Source: Isoetes engelmannii (lineage: Eukaryota; Streptophyta; Lycopodiopsida; Isoetales; Isoetaceae). From it: DNA of 30,316 nt. The notes beneath the pieces are model-generated. The model searched no databases and was not told the origin of the DNA. It saw only the letters and a list, made by a program, of their open reading frames with translations. How positions within the stretch are numbered: the stretch's first letter is position 1; each line of letters opens with the position of its first letter. The stretch is from contig JAANSK020312596.1 in the NCBI GenBank assembly GCA_011763485.2, positions 1-30,316 on the forward strand, in the 5' to 3' direction. A program made the position numbers and the translations under genes. Below are positions 1 through 10,342 of the stretch, one piece after another.

Positions 1-100
1 AAATAGTTAGTGCACTTGGCTAAGGCATGTTACTTGTAACTGCAAGGTCATGAGTTCAAGTCCCACCTTGTGCAACTACTTTTGTATCCATGTGCTTTTT
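1..100 (+). repeat. tRNA-derived SINE head (partial)
   Basis: The first 75 bases read like a decayed tRNA: a D-arm-like GGCTAAGGC, an anticodon-loop-like CTTGTAA (TGT anticodon position), then AGGTCATGAGTTCAAGTCCC, whose GTTCAAGTCCC part matches the RNA polymerase III B box. The acceptor stem no longer pairs well and no intact cloverleaf can be drawn, so a working tRNA gene is unlikely. Plant SINEs commonly begin with such a tRNA-like head. The window edge prevents seeing whether the 5' end is complete, and no clear A- or T-rich tail was identified. Confidence 0.45.
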
Positions 101-109
101 GTATCCATG

Positions 110-800
110 TGATGATCATCCTTTGTACATACCAGTATAATACTTGAATACTGCGTATGATCATCACACTATTGCAATTAGATGTGCCTACATTGCCAAT
201 ATCCAAATTTTTCACTGCCCTTCAATTGAACATGTATTAGATTTCTCATCTTCCACAAAATTCTATACCATCTTAGACACCAACTAATACCCTAGACTCT
301 ATGAATTCCACCATCTACTGCACTCTACTCATTTCATTATTCTATTATATTTTGTTATGTCTTCCTATTCCATGTGCTCATGACCTATTACATCTATTTG
401 CCCATTATATCTATCGATATTATTTGACACCTCATCACATCTATGGACATGATTATATAAATATATTTCTCTATATTTATACAATTCCTCTTTTTTCCTT
501 AATTCATTTTGAAGGATGACACATTTTTATTTACCAATAAAAGAATTGTAACAAATTAAAATACAAACACAAGACTACAATCCCAATGGACAAAATGATC
601 CAGCTGAGCACAACCATTTGTCTATGCATAGGAACGAATCTGAAGGTTAACTTCCCAAATGAGTACCTTCTTCTCTTGATCAAGTTATAAGCCATAATAA
701 TTCTATCCTGCGTCCACCGAAGAAGAATCTCATCTATAGTGTCGATGCCTTTAAAATATACAGTCTCCTACAAACTCTTTATTCACCTACAAACTCCACA
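110..800. other. AT-rich stretch without a recognised gene
   Basis: The longest open frame here is 72 codons (301-519, plus strand). It is rich in Tyr, Ile, His and Leu, as expected from translated AT-rich DNA. It has no recognisable domain and no splice context. No gene is called. Confidence 0.5.
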
Positions 801-801
801 C

Positions 802-860
802 AAATACCCATTCCACATGTCCACGACTAATGCCCGGCATCGCCGGGCACATGTTTCTAG
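802..860 (+). mobile_element. Helitron 3' terminus
   Basis: At 831-849 an 8-bp perfect stem (TGCCCGGC / GCCGGGCA) closes a 3-base loop. Seven bases later comes CTAG (857-860), followed by T. A short GC-rich hairpin just before CTRR, with insertion before T, is the defining 3' end of Helitron rolling-circle transposons. The element would extend to lower coordinates. I did not find its TC-beginning 5' end or any Rep/helicase coding sequence, so it is either non-autonomous or runs beyond the window. The 33 bases before the hairpin recur near 26.07 kb. Confidence 0.6.
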
Positions 861-1018
861 TCCTATATATTTCCAGCAATTTTGACCTATCTGCTCTCTC
901 TATATCTATCACAATTTCATGCCTTCCTATCAGATAATGTGGATATGGATATGTTTTTCATTTCTTTGATGTACCATATGCACTTTACCATTAGGTTCTA
1001 CTATATTCTGTGTGTCGA

Positions 1019-1108
1019 GAAACTAGAGAGACAATACATATAGAGAGAGAATAGAGAGAGAGAGAGAGAAACTAGAGAGAGAAATTAGAGGGAGAAACTA
1101 GAGAGACA
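1019..1108. repeat. GA-rich microsatellite
   Basis: Imperfect (GA)n interrupted by AACTAGAGAGA-type units, about 90 bases. It is a simple repeat with no coding potential; short open frames crossing it are artefacts. Confidence 0.85.
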
Positions 1109-1308
1109 AAGACAAGCTTAGTTTTGCGCAGCTTTTTTTTGTTACATTGTATGGTATATGTATGGTGTTCGTTTTGCCCATAGTATTTTGGGGGCAATTT
1201 GTAGTGCTTTGCACCTTGTTTTTTAAGGCACATTTTAGGTTGCCATTTTTTGTGCATGGTAAATTTGAGTGCACCCTTTTATTCAAGTTTATAATTCAGA
1301 GTACCCTT

Positions 1309-1640
1309 TTATTTTATCAAATTCAACAAAACACAATCCAGCAAAAGACATTTATCGTGCATTATGAAGCCCTTACGTAAATCATTAAAATCCTGTTGTG
1401 CGCCTCTCTTTTTCATTCTTCCATTCTTACATGAAATTACATCCTTCATCTCCTCAGGATCATTTAGTGATATGGACATCAATATGCTTACGCTTTTAAA
1501 GTTTAACATGCTTCTATCCTCATGTTTGATGCTCTTCATCTAAGAAAAACCTCTCTCACATTCCACTATAGATGCAGGAATTACCAAATGGAACATCACG
1601 AATGGAACATAATCGATGATTGTTACAACACCAATTAGAT
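1309..1640 (-). pseudogene. hAT-family transposase C-terminal remnant
   Basis: Reading the minus strand from about 1610 gives fragments resembling the hAT dimerisation region. A stretch like IPASIVECERGFS is followed, after one stop codon, by MKSIKHEDRSMLNFKSVSI and LMSISLNDPEEMKD. The family signature in intact proteins is a P-x-S-x-x-x-E-R-x-F-S block followed about 10 residues later by a basic R-x-x-L segment and an 'LM-I-I-G/DPE' helix. The stop between the blocks, and the absence of the upstream catalytic and BED zinc-finger parts nearby, mark it as a decayed C-terminal piece of a cut-and-paste transposon. The frame stays open to 1309. Confidence 0.55.
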
Positions 1641-2507
1641 GCGGACAAGCCGAGATTCTTCTAGCGAAAGCATGCTAGCTAGATTTTACCTACCATTCTG
1701 TTTCTCTTACCTGCCATTCAGATCCCCAGGTCACCATGGTTTCAAATCTAGTATATTGGGTAAGAAGCCTTTCCCTTATACATAATCAGTGGAGTAACAA
1801 TTAGGTTTAGAAACTACCTTTGAAACTAAAATGCACGGAGTATTTTAAAAGTTACATACATTTGTGCAACGATTTTTGCAGTGATTTGCTTGCTTGTTTA
1901 AGAGTAGCCCTCTGATCGTCACAACATCACTACTGGAATATAAACGGTGGAGTAAGAAGTTATATATAAATTGGCAGTGCATATATGAGTCGTTGTAGTT
2001 TCATCTGTGAATCAAAAGCTCCAAAACTAATTTAAAATTGAAGAAAAGTTGCTGCAGAAATCCGATTCTGACCCCTATCCATCGATTCAAGTTTCAAAAA
2101 AGGGTTTCAACTCCATCTATAAGTAGATGTCCGCGAATTGATGGGGTTCCATCTATCTACGAATCAAAGCTTGAGAGAGTGAAAATGATTCGAAATTGAA
2201 GAAAGAAACTAGAGCAAAAATCCAATTCCAACTTCTCATATATCAATACAAGGATTTTTATTGCAATTTTCCGTCTTCAATCTTCAAGTTTGTTGTCGTT
2301 CCTTTTCTCAGAAGCACATGCATTAGTGATTTGCAGTTGTGAAATGTGAATTTTGTTATTTGGCCAATGATTAGCCTGGTTTGTGTGAAATTAGTGTAAA
2401 GATTAGTAAATTAGTGAAATAAAATATTACAAGAATTTCTATAGAAAAAAGGATCTTAAAAGAATCTTAAGAGTTATTCAAAATGTTGCCCTCATTTTCA
2501 GTGGTAT
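1641..2507. other. Intergenic, no gene seen
   Basis: AT-rich sequence with no open frame of interest, no RNA gene and no obvious repeat. It separates the hAT remnant from the foldback element. Confidence 0.5.
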
Positions 2508-2946
2508 ATTTATTTGGGCAAATTATGAAAATACCCCATATTTATTTATAAATGCCCCTGTTTTAGGGGTATTTTTGATAAAACGACCCTAACTTTTTTT
2601 TTGAAAATCCAAATAAGATCATGTCCTTCAGATGATTTGTAGCTGAGGATAATATCTTTCCATCAAAGCTGAAATCATCTGAATCGGAGTCCGAAATCTT
2701 AAGTTATGACTACGATTTTTTTGTAACTAAGAAACAACATAACTTGTGATTCTAGACTCCGATTTAGATGATTTCAGCTTTGATGGAAAGATATCATCCT
2801 TAGCTACAATTTATCTGAAGGACATGATCTTATTTGAATTATCAAACAAAAGTTAGGGTCATTTTATCAAAAATACCCCTAAAACAGGGGCATTTTCACA
2901 ATTTTATAAATAAATAGGGGTATTTTTACAAGTTACCCATTTATTT
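2508..2946. mobile_element. Foldback MITE with long inverted repeats and 8-bp target duplication
   Basis: The 423-bp element (2516-2938) is almost entirely two inverted arms of about 195-200 bp (2516 to about 2708 and about 2739 to 2938) around a loop of roughly 30 bases. Ends are GGGCAAATTATGAAAATACC and, on the other strand, GGGTAACTTGTAAAAATACC. It is flanked by ATTTATTT at 2508-2515 and 2939-2946, an 8-bp target duplication. There is no coding sequence. An 8-bp duplication is typical of hAT superfamily elements and a hAT remnant lies 0.9 kb away, but the assignment is tentative because foldback elements of the Mutator group look similar. A transcript through it would form a long hairpin. 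Confidence 0.85.
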
Positions 2947-3523
2947 TTGCCCTTTTCATGGGAAGGGCATTTTTTTTTTCCTTACCCTGATAAATAATAA
3001 TATCTCTAAAAAAAAAATTCCCTTATTTGGAAGTGTCAGGGCGATTTAATGGTGGCAACGTTGAAAAAAATTATTACTTATCTCCAGACCGGCTAGCCTA
3101 TCCACGTGTCATAAATAATATGAGCTGGAGCCATTCGATCATGATATGCAGGAATAGACGGTCTTCAAAATTCGATGGCCGTTCTGGACCTTCGCCTAGG
3201 TTGGATCAGAAGATGCTCCACAAAGGTATGGAATTGCCTATGATTAGAACAGAAGATGCTCCATGATGATAAATCAGGGTTTTCTTAGCTCTTATCATAG
3301 TTCTATCCCAGCCTTAATTAAGATCGTATTCAAGATCATAGTTCCCGGCATATAGAATAATGACGTCCTGGCATTTGAGACGTGATTTACCTTGCCATGC
3401 CATTTGCATTTCAGAGTATAGATCAACATGTCGATTTGCCAGAGTTTGCTCTGTAATCTGTGCAATTGATGTTTAGATGTGGTTTCCTCAGTTCTAGCTG
3501 CAAAGGCATGTAGTATTCTTTAG

Positions 3524-5492
3524 TAAAAACCTCTCCATTAAGAGTTTTATCTGATGAAGAGGGTCTGAGTGATAATTTCTCTGGTGCTAGCCTTTATATG
3601 GCAGTTATACAGTCTATGGCTTTAATTCATCCATGCAAAGGTATGCCAGTCTGTATGTCTCTTAAGTTGCCGCCTGCCTTCAATGCTTCAAATAAGAAGG
3701 AACAATTTGAACTCAGCATATGGTTATGACTCTTTTACATTAATTATTGGAATTTGAAGGACCGAAACATTCCCCATTCCTTTGATGTTGGGCACTGAAA
3801 CATTGTATAATATTGTGCTCTAGTGAGAATTTAAGGTGACTAGTTAGAACGACAGTGGTAGTCAATCCACATGTTGATCCACATAACTTAGAAACATTTG
3901 CTGCTGATGTGTTGCAGATAAAACTTCTACGTGTAAATGCAACATTCTGTATCTCTTACGTGGACATGCATCGCTCCTTCATTTCCTTCTGAGTTTACCT
4001 TAATCAGTTATTATCAGCTCATTATGTTTGCAAACTGATAAAGAGTGTATACGTGCTGCCGCAAGATCAATTCTTGGTTCGTTTTTGAAGTTATGATGGT
4101 GCATATTGCTTTTTTATAGATCTTGAGCTTACAGCGACCTGCTATTGCTGAAAGCTTATCAAAAGTAAGAACTATTTTTTTCCAGTAGAACTATTTTTTT
4201 CCAGTCACTATTTTTTTCCAGTCTGTTATCTAGTGAAGTAGATGTTTTTCAAATTCTTTTTAGCCACCGGCTTTAGAGACACAAACCTCTTCTGTTGTGC
4301 ATGAAACCCCTTGCACCACAGTTTCTCAAGCTGCAATTAAATTTGATATTTCTGCCTTATCCAATTTGTTCAAAACATTTTAGTTATTCTTGACCAGAAC
4401 CGTGCGCAATGTGCCCTGCAAAACTGAGCCACCTTTGCCATACATATCAATTGAATTGCTGCAGATACTCCTTTTCTTTTATCTCGGCATGTATTTGCCT
4501 CTTTGCAATGGCAATGAGATATGAAGAATAGGCGATGTTTTACACCATTTGCAACCACCTGATCAATTACAGCTAAATTATCAGAAGATGCATGTAAAGT
4601 CCTTTGATACATTATCCAAGCATTCATTATCAGATACTTTGGATCAAATACTTGAGCTTTGTTTAAATTCAAAAAAGAATTTACATTTATTTCTCCGTTG
4701 TCTTGCTGCTCCTGTTATTTGCATGTTCAGCAAGAAACATCTCATTTTCGTTATTACATATCCTTTTCCCACAATTGCATCAGAATATATTAGTCATATT
4801 ATGTTTAAGCCTCCGGTCTTTTCTTGGAATATAGGGTCTGTGCTTATGCTCGGTATAATAGGATACCTCTGCATAGGTATCCTCTAAACTAGTGGCTAGA
4901 CGGAGTATTATAGTTTGGCAGCTCCCCAATTCCGGGCAATTGCATCAGAGTATATTTGTCATATTTAGGGTCTGTGCGTATGCTCAGTATAATAGGATAC
5001 TTCTGTATATAGTATTGACTAAGCTTCCCAAGGATTAGGGATGCAATAGAATTGACAATTCTTTTTTGGAATAGTTAACTATTCATTTGGCATTACTCAG
5101 TTTATTTACTTAAAATTATTTCCTTTGTTTAGGCTTAGGGTGATTTATCTAAACGATGTTCAAAATTAGTTGCTGCTGTCCTTTCAAGAAAGTCTTGTCG
5201 CTTCCAACTTCAAAAAATGCACGAGTTTCTGTAACGGAACCCTCAGCCTGCCATAGCCTGCAGTCTTGTCCGCTAACTTTCTTCGTATTTTGTTTGTTGG
5301 GTAATGCCTAACTAATTCTTTCTCATTGTAACTTCCATTTTTAATATATGTGTTTGAGGATTTCTCATTACGCTTGTGCATGATATTGCGTTACGCATAT
5401 GTAGGTTTTTGCAGGAAGCTCAATTTGGTGGAAAGATTATCTTTAAAGGGTCGTTATTCTGTTTCAAATAGAAACCTTGCTGTAGTTCCGCT
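3524..5492 (+). CDS. Probable multi-exon gene or decayed gene, unrecognised
   Basis: Several blocks look like real exons. 3524-3640 opens after TTCTTTAG, ends AAAG|GTATGC and reads through ...LRVLSDEEGLSDNFSGASLY. A block starting at 3918 after GTTGCAG continues the phase (HPCK-DKTSTCK, then LYLLRGHASLLHFLL). A frame around 4027-4090 reads LQTDKECIRAAARSILGS. 4120-4164 lies between TTTTATAG and GTAAGA and joins in phase to 4264-4380 (SQAAIKFDISALSNL). 5139-5230 and 5415-5492 join in phase 2 (QKMHEFL-KLNLVERLSL). The peptides are helical and leucine/alanine-rich, somewhat like an armadillo-type protein, but I do not recognise a family. Some joins (after 3918 and after 4380) meet stops, so the gene may be decayed or my boundaries incomplete. 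No start codon was identified. Confidence 0.38.
4168..4221 (+). repeat. Triplicated CTATTTTTTTCCAG motif inside an intron
   Basis: Three near-identical copies of CTATTTTTTTCCAG lie in tandem inside the 99-base intron between the exon-like blocks 4120-4164 and 4264-4380. Each copy is itself a polypyrimidine tract plus CAG, so the intron carries three extra acceptor-like sites before the TTTTTAG I chose. Confidence 0.7.
4772..5015 (+). repeat. Degenerate direct duplication, spacing about 165 bp
   Basis: The block beginning CAATTGCATCAGAATATATT (4772-4880) recurs at 4937-5015 with an internal deletion of about 30 bases; both copies end in GTATAATAGGATAC plus TCTG. It is local duplication in presumed intronic sequence. 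Confidence 0.6.
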
Positions 5493-5737
5493 GTAAGTGC
5501 TTTCTTGTTTATTTACAGGTTATAAAATTCCGTAGAAAACTTTTACTTTGCATCAAAGCATGACTATATGAAGGTTCATAATATCTTAGACAACTTATGA
5601 AACAAGCAAACAATTGTTAGGACTGCTAAGAACATCCACATCTGCATGCATTTTTGGTGCTTATGACAAGCAGGTTTGCTAATGCACCATATTATGCTTG
5701 GATTGTTTAAGCATGAATGCAAGGGAAGGAGACGGAG

Positions 5738-6007
5738 GAAGACCCTAAGTGAAGTTATTTATGCCCTTTAGAACTTGGTAGGAAGTAAAGGATTATGGAT
5801 GGCATAGGAGAATACAGGGGTGCAGAGGGAGGCCCTAAGTGAAGTTATTTATGCCCTTTAGAACTTGGTAGGAAGTAAAGGATTATGGATGGTATAGGAG
5901 AATACAGGGGTGCAGATGGAGGCCCTAAGTGAAGTTATTTATGCCCTTTAGAACTTGGTAGGAAGTAAAGGATTATGGATGGCATAGGAGAATACAGGGG
6001 TGCAGAG
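5738..6007 (+). repeat. 90-bp tandem repeat, three copies
   Basis: Three head-to-tail units with an exact 90-base period; CCCTAAGT recurs at 5743, 5833 and 5923. The copies differ at only a few positions, so the triplication is recent compared with surrounding decayed sequence. The unit length is a multiple of three, but every frame carries stops, so it is not a protein repeat. Confidence 0.95.
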
Positions 6008-6659
6008 GGGCCTTACATCCTATGCCTGGAGGCAATTGAACTTGACTAATTGGGTGTGTACGAACCTAGAATGTTAATTCAATTGCGGGTTTGCCCCTGC
6101 AACCACTTGTATTGCAACCCCTTGTATTATCCTGCCATTACGTAGTTTAGCACATTGGTTATTCTTACTTGGTAAAATTGGCCATTGAAACCAATACATG
6201 ACTCGTTATTTAAACTTAAATTCTAGTAAGAAATACAACCACATCTACTACCAGCTTCTACAAGTTCGTGCCTTAAATAACCATGATATATTATGAACAA
6301 AGAAAATTGAGAACCCGGTACACTGCACACAGTTCCCAGATATGGTGAAATGCTTGCAGACACTGTTTACTATGATCAAAGGTACGGATTTATGTAAATG
6401 AGATTGAGATGCTGGTTTTCCTTAATGGGCAGAGAGGATAAGCTGCCACTCAATAGTACAGAAACGGTCGAGAGAAAGGCCTCTCGGCCATACAGTCCAA
6501 CAATACAATGAGAACATTAATGCTTTGTGAGGGAGTTGTCTAAAGATTATTTACATTTAACGTTTAGCTTGTCTTACCAAAACTTAGGAGTAAGAGGTAA
6601 GATATCATTGTTGTAGGGGTTATCGTTATTTGGATTCTATGTTATAAGATTATCTCTTT

Positions 6660-6990
6660 AGACCACTAGCAGATTATTACAGATGCATGCTTTCACTTTT
6701 AGGCAGAGCAGGGAAAATAGATCAAGTTGAGGATTTTATTAATAAAATACTAATAGAGCCTGATTTGTTGAGTTGGGCTGAATTCCTGGGATGTTCTAAG
6801 TACCACGAGAAAAATGCACCTTAAATCATATGTTTGAGTTGCATTCTGGGCAGATGGGAAACAATTGTCATGAATTAGTTGGAGTTCTGTGATAAACAAA
6901 TGTAAAAGGATTCAGTCGATGAACGATCATCTTCAGGAAGGCAAGATGCTTGCTGCTTATGGAAGTGAGGCTGGTTTCAATAAATTAAGA
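6660..6990 (+). pseudogene. PPR protein C-terminal fragment
   Basis: An open run of 54 codons (6660-6821) reads like the last P motif and E motif of a plant PLS-type PPR protein: DYYRCMLSLLGRAGKIDQVE, then INKILIEPDLLSWAEFLG. The family consensus is 'HY-CMVDLLGRAG-L-EA-DLI-KMP-EPD---W--LLGAC'. Further weak similarity continues past the stop at 6822 (FELHSGQMGN, then KMLAAYGSEAGF), in shifting frames. No start, no full motif array and several stops: a broken copy. PPR proteins bind organellar RNA in plants, which supports the plant origin of the window. Confidence 0.6.
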
Positions 6991-7210
6991 CCATGAATGA
7001 TATTAGGCTGTGCTATTGGATTAGTAGCTGGGTTTCCAGCTCAAGGAATATCCAGAAATAAGGTTGCATACTTTGTGTGTCTTTGACTGCCAGCTGTGGC
7101 AAATAAGAACCTCTCTTCTTTCTAGAATTCTTAGTCAAGTATACTGTTTGATCTCTCATAACCTGGGCATTACAGTTTGATATTTAAATTTTGGGGTGTC
7201 AAATCATTTC

Positions 7211-7375
7211 ATGAAATCATTACTTCGGAAGTTGGATAAATTTGAACGAGGAACTTGGCACGGAGATGCAAAAGGACGTCCTGGAGAATTGGATTTTGTG
7301 CTTTGCTTTCTCCCTTCTAGCAAGGATCTTGTTTCCATAGGTCTTCTTGCCAACAGAAGGAATTGCGGCCTCTAA
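7211..7375 (+). CDS. Short open frame, possible exon
   Basis: A 54-codon frame starting with ATG reads LLRKLDKFERGTWHGDAKGR, then LDFVLCFLPSSKDLV. Its composition is protein-like and less AT-driven than its surroundings. No clean acceptor precedes it and I do not recognise the peptide. It might belong to the same gene as the exon-like blocks at 3.5-5.5 kb and 7.85 kb. Confidence 0.2.
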   Translation: MKSLLRKLDKFERGTWHGDAKGRPGELDFVLCFLPSSKDLVSIGLLANRRNCGL

Positions 7376-7853
7376 TCAGGTATATGTTAACATTTGAGGA
7401 GGAGACGGAGTGTAGGTCTTTCTTTGTTTTGCGGGGAAAACCGTCTCATGAAAGGCAAAGCTCTCGTCATACATGGCATGGCAAGTAAGCAGTAGTGTTG
7501 TAACTGCTTTGCATACTTTGCCTATCTGGAGCTTTAATACTCCTATAGGTTGATCTAGAACTTGAAAATTCTATTTTAAACAAGCTAAACTCTATCTTTG
7601 TGAAGGGAAATTTATTAACTTCCCAGAACGAGGAAAAAAAATATGTCTTTTGGGGGCTGGGGTTCAATCCGTTCTTTTTTTTTTTTTTTGTGCCTTATTG
7701 CTGCAGCTGTTGAATGTAACAGGTCAAAAAGTTCATAATTGAATCTTTCTAATTTTACGGAATCAAAGCTTTCCTAATCTGCACTTTCACATGCCAACTG
7801 TAATCATTTGAGACTTCAGCTTTTCATACTTGCTGATGGTACCTCAATTTTAG

Positions 7854-8075
7854 ATCGTAAGGTCTTCTACCTTTGGAGTGATTAAGGAAAATCAAGGAAC
7901 TCCGTACCTCCTATGCGGTGTAAGAGAATCATCTTATTCACATGGTGGTCTGATGGATTTCCTTCATTGGTTTCACATAGGATGCAAGGACAACCCATAT
8001 TCTGATATGCCACCATATCATAACATATTCATCCACTTGTCGAAGATTCATCCATGGTTCTGCTTCCCCGCTCTC
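7854..8075 (+). CDS. Probable internal exon of an unrecognised gene
   Basis: A 74-codon phase-0 block opens after a T-rich tract ending TTTTAG and closes before GTACGT. It encodes GTPYLLCGVRESSYSHGGLM and onward through DFLHWFHIGCKDNPYSDMPP to a Trp/Phe-rich end. The intact frame over 222 bases, the varied residue use and good splice borders argue for an exon. The family is not recognised. It lies on the same strand as the exon-like blocks upstream and could be a later exon of the same gene, separated by repeat-filled introns. Confidence 0.33.
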
Positions 8076-8550
8076 GTACGTCTTACTTCAACTTATATGT
8101 TAAGACACCCTAAGATATTGTATTGAACTAGAGAGAATGTATAAAAAGTATTGCGTCAACTTGCCAATAGAACTTGACTGGGAAGCTTTACTATTGCAGC
8201 ATTCTCAACAATCATCTAGCAAAATGTGACTAGATACAATTGCTGTAAACAATGCTATTTTGCAATATTAGCCTTACTGGTCTTGGCCTTAGTTTGTCTT
8301 GTTCAACAAGATATGCTCGTGTGTTCTTCTCTTGAGCAAATGAAACATGTATTCCTGGGACACAAGAAAGCAAAGTTGTAGGGATGGTATAATATACTAT
8401 GAATGGACTGGTAGACTAGGCATTTAGCTTCAGAATTAGTTATTTGCTCAACTACTTGTATGAGCATTGGAGCTAAAGTTTGTAGCACAACATCTAACAT
8501 CCGAGCATAGTTAGCCTTGGATGCTTTATTTGAAAATGTCTCGTCCAGTA

Positions 8551-8668
8551 CATGAAAAAGGGATGTGCCATAAGATTCAAAGAGAAACAAAATACACTTC
8601 TGTGGATTACATGAAAAAGGGATGTGCCATAAGATTCAAAGAGAAACAAAATACACTTCTGTGGATTA
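8551..8668. repeat. 59-bp tandem duplication
   Basis: Two adjacent, essentially identical 59-base units beginning CATGAAAAAGGGATGTGCCA (8551-8609 and 8610-8668). Sequence just before (about 8480-8550) and after (about 8700-8810) the pair is itself related, sharing a 'TCTAACATC-AGC' and 'CCAGTA-ATGAAA' pattern. An older, larger duplication therefore underlies the young one. Confidence 0.9.
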
Positions 8669-8809
8669 TATGAATGGACTGGGTATTGCACTAATTGTAT
8701 TAGCATTAGACATGATAACTTCTAACATCTAAGCCTAGTGATAGTTGCCCTATAGAAGCATTATTTGCAGAAGCATGATTTGAAATTGCCTCCGACAGTA
8801 GATGAAAGG

Positions 8810-10340
8810 GAATGGAAGATACTTGTCCTCTTATTCCCGCAATGTGGTCTGCAATATCCTAAATAGAAGAGGGAAATAGAGTTATTCTTTGAGTATCGTG
8901 TTTATTGATATTAATAGCGGCTAACAAACCAATGACCTAGAATTCCTTATTGGATTATTTGCCTAGAGCAAAGTAAGGAAGCTCAACTAGCCTACCTACT
9001 AGTAGTTAAAATGCATCTCATATTTGTTGGTGAGGTACTTTGTAGAAGGCCACTAAATGAACAAGAAATTTTGCCTGATGTTAGACATCAAACATTGCCT
9101 ATAGCCTTGGAACTTTAGATGTGCAAGGATAGAAAGTTGGGTTTGAGAATAAGTGGGTACAATGAACCTGTTTTGGAAACAATCAGTCTTATATGCAATA
9201 TACAACAACAATTCTCATTGTTACAAAGAATAATCTTGCTAAATAAATAGACCACTCTGCTAAATACCACCCTATTAAATACCACCGCTTAATATGCCAC
9301 ATCTTCATGTTGAAAACACCACATCTTAACGTTGCTATTAAAAATCTATAATTCTTTTTGTTTAAATAATGAAATTTATCTTTTAGATAATGCTAAAACA
9401 CACATTTTGTTATTCATTTTATCTATGTCTATTGGATACAAAAGTAAAGGTTCGCTTATATGTCTTATTAGAGTGAATTAGATACCTTCATATTATACCA
9501 CTAATAATCGTTAAACATTTTCGTAATTGTAAAAATATGCTTTTCCAGATTGTAAACCCAATGGTCTTGCTGCCTTATTGTTTATGTTGGATTTGAAGCA
9601 TTCAAGGTATGCCATAAAATAACAAGAGAATGTAAAGTTCCATTCGCACCCACCATTAAATTATGTTAAGTTAAAAAAAAAATCAACTGCTTGGTTAAAC
9701 TTAGCTATTACAATTGCATTCATAGTAAAAATAGTTAAGTATCGGTTTCAATACTTAACCAACCCAAGTTACGTTTTTACACACCAAACATAGTTAAGTT
9801 GGAAAATTTTAACCTAACTACTTATTGTTTAGACATGTTCTTGTTACGCTAGCGATTAACCAAAATGCCTTCAGACATGCTTTAGTTTAGTTACAATTTT
9901 AACTTAATCAAAACACATTCACACCAATCTAGTTTAGTTAAGTTACAATTTTAACTTAATAAAAAAACATTCACACCAATCTAGTTACGTTAGTCTTGTT
10001 AACTTAACCAAATCACTTTTTTAATTAAATTGTCTACCCACTGTGAAGGACTTGTACTTTAAGCCATAAAGTTAAAGTCATATATGCCCAAAACATATAC
10101 CACATCTATATTTTAAGCATAAAGTAAGGAAACCTAGACACTTTGAGCATAGCAATACAGTAGCTAAATTTAAGTAGTTATAATAGACACTTTAATCTAG
10201 ACACTTGTAATTGAATATAATTTAAGTAGTTATAATCTAGACACTTCAGGCCAAACAATATATAATAGTTAAATTTAAGTAGTTACATGCCGAAAAAAAT
10301 GGAAGTCTCTCATGGACCTATCATAAGGAATGATTCCAGA
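8810..10340. other. AT-rich, no gene; small internal repeats
   Basis: I see no supported open frame. Around 9880-9990 a unit beginning TTACAATTTTAACTTAAT is duplicated with a 52-base period. Between 10150 and 10290 the phrase AATTTAAGTAGTTA occurs three times. These look like remnants of AT-rich miniature elements, but no clear termini or target duplications were found. Confidence 0.5.
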
Positions 10341-10342
10341 AG

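Noticed and set aside
1-76. Intact tRNA-Thr gene
   Set aside because: The anticodon-loop-like CTTGTAA and B box are present, but acceptor and anticodon stems do not pair and the D arm is shortened, so a SINE head is more likely.
301-519. 72-codon frame in the left AT-rich region
   Set aside because: Composition (Tyr, Ile, His, Leu) follows base composition; no motif, no splice or promoter context.
1309-2946. One hAT transposon containing both the transposase remnant and the foldback element
   Set aside because: The foldback element has its own complete ends and target duplication, so it is a separate insertion; no hAT terminal repeats flank the remnant.
5738-6007. Protein repeat or CRISPR-like array
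   Set aside because: All frames have stops, and the units are contiguous without unique spacers.
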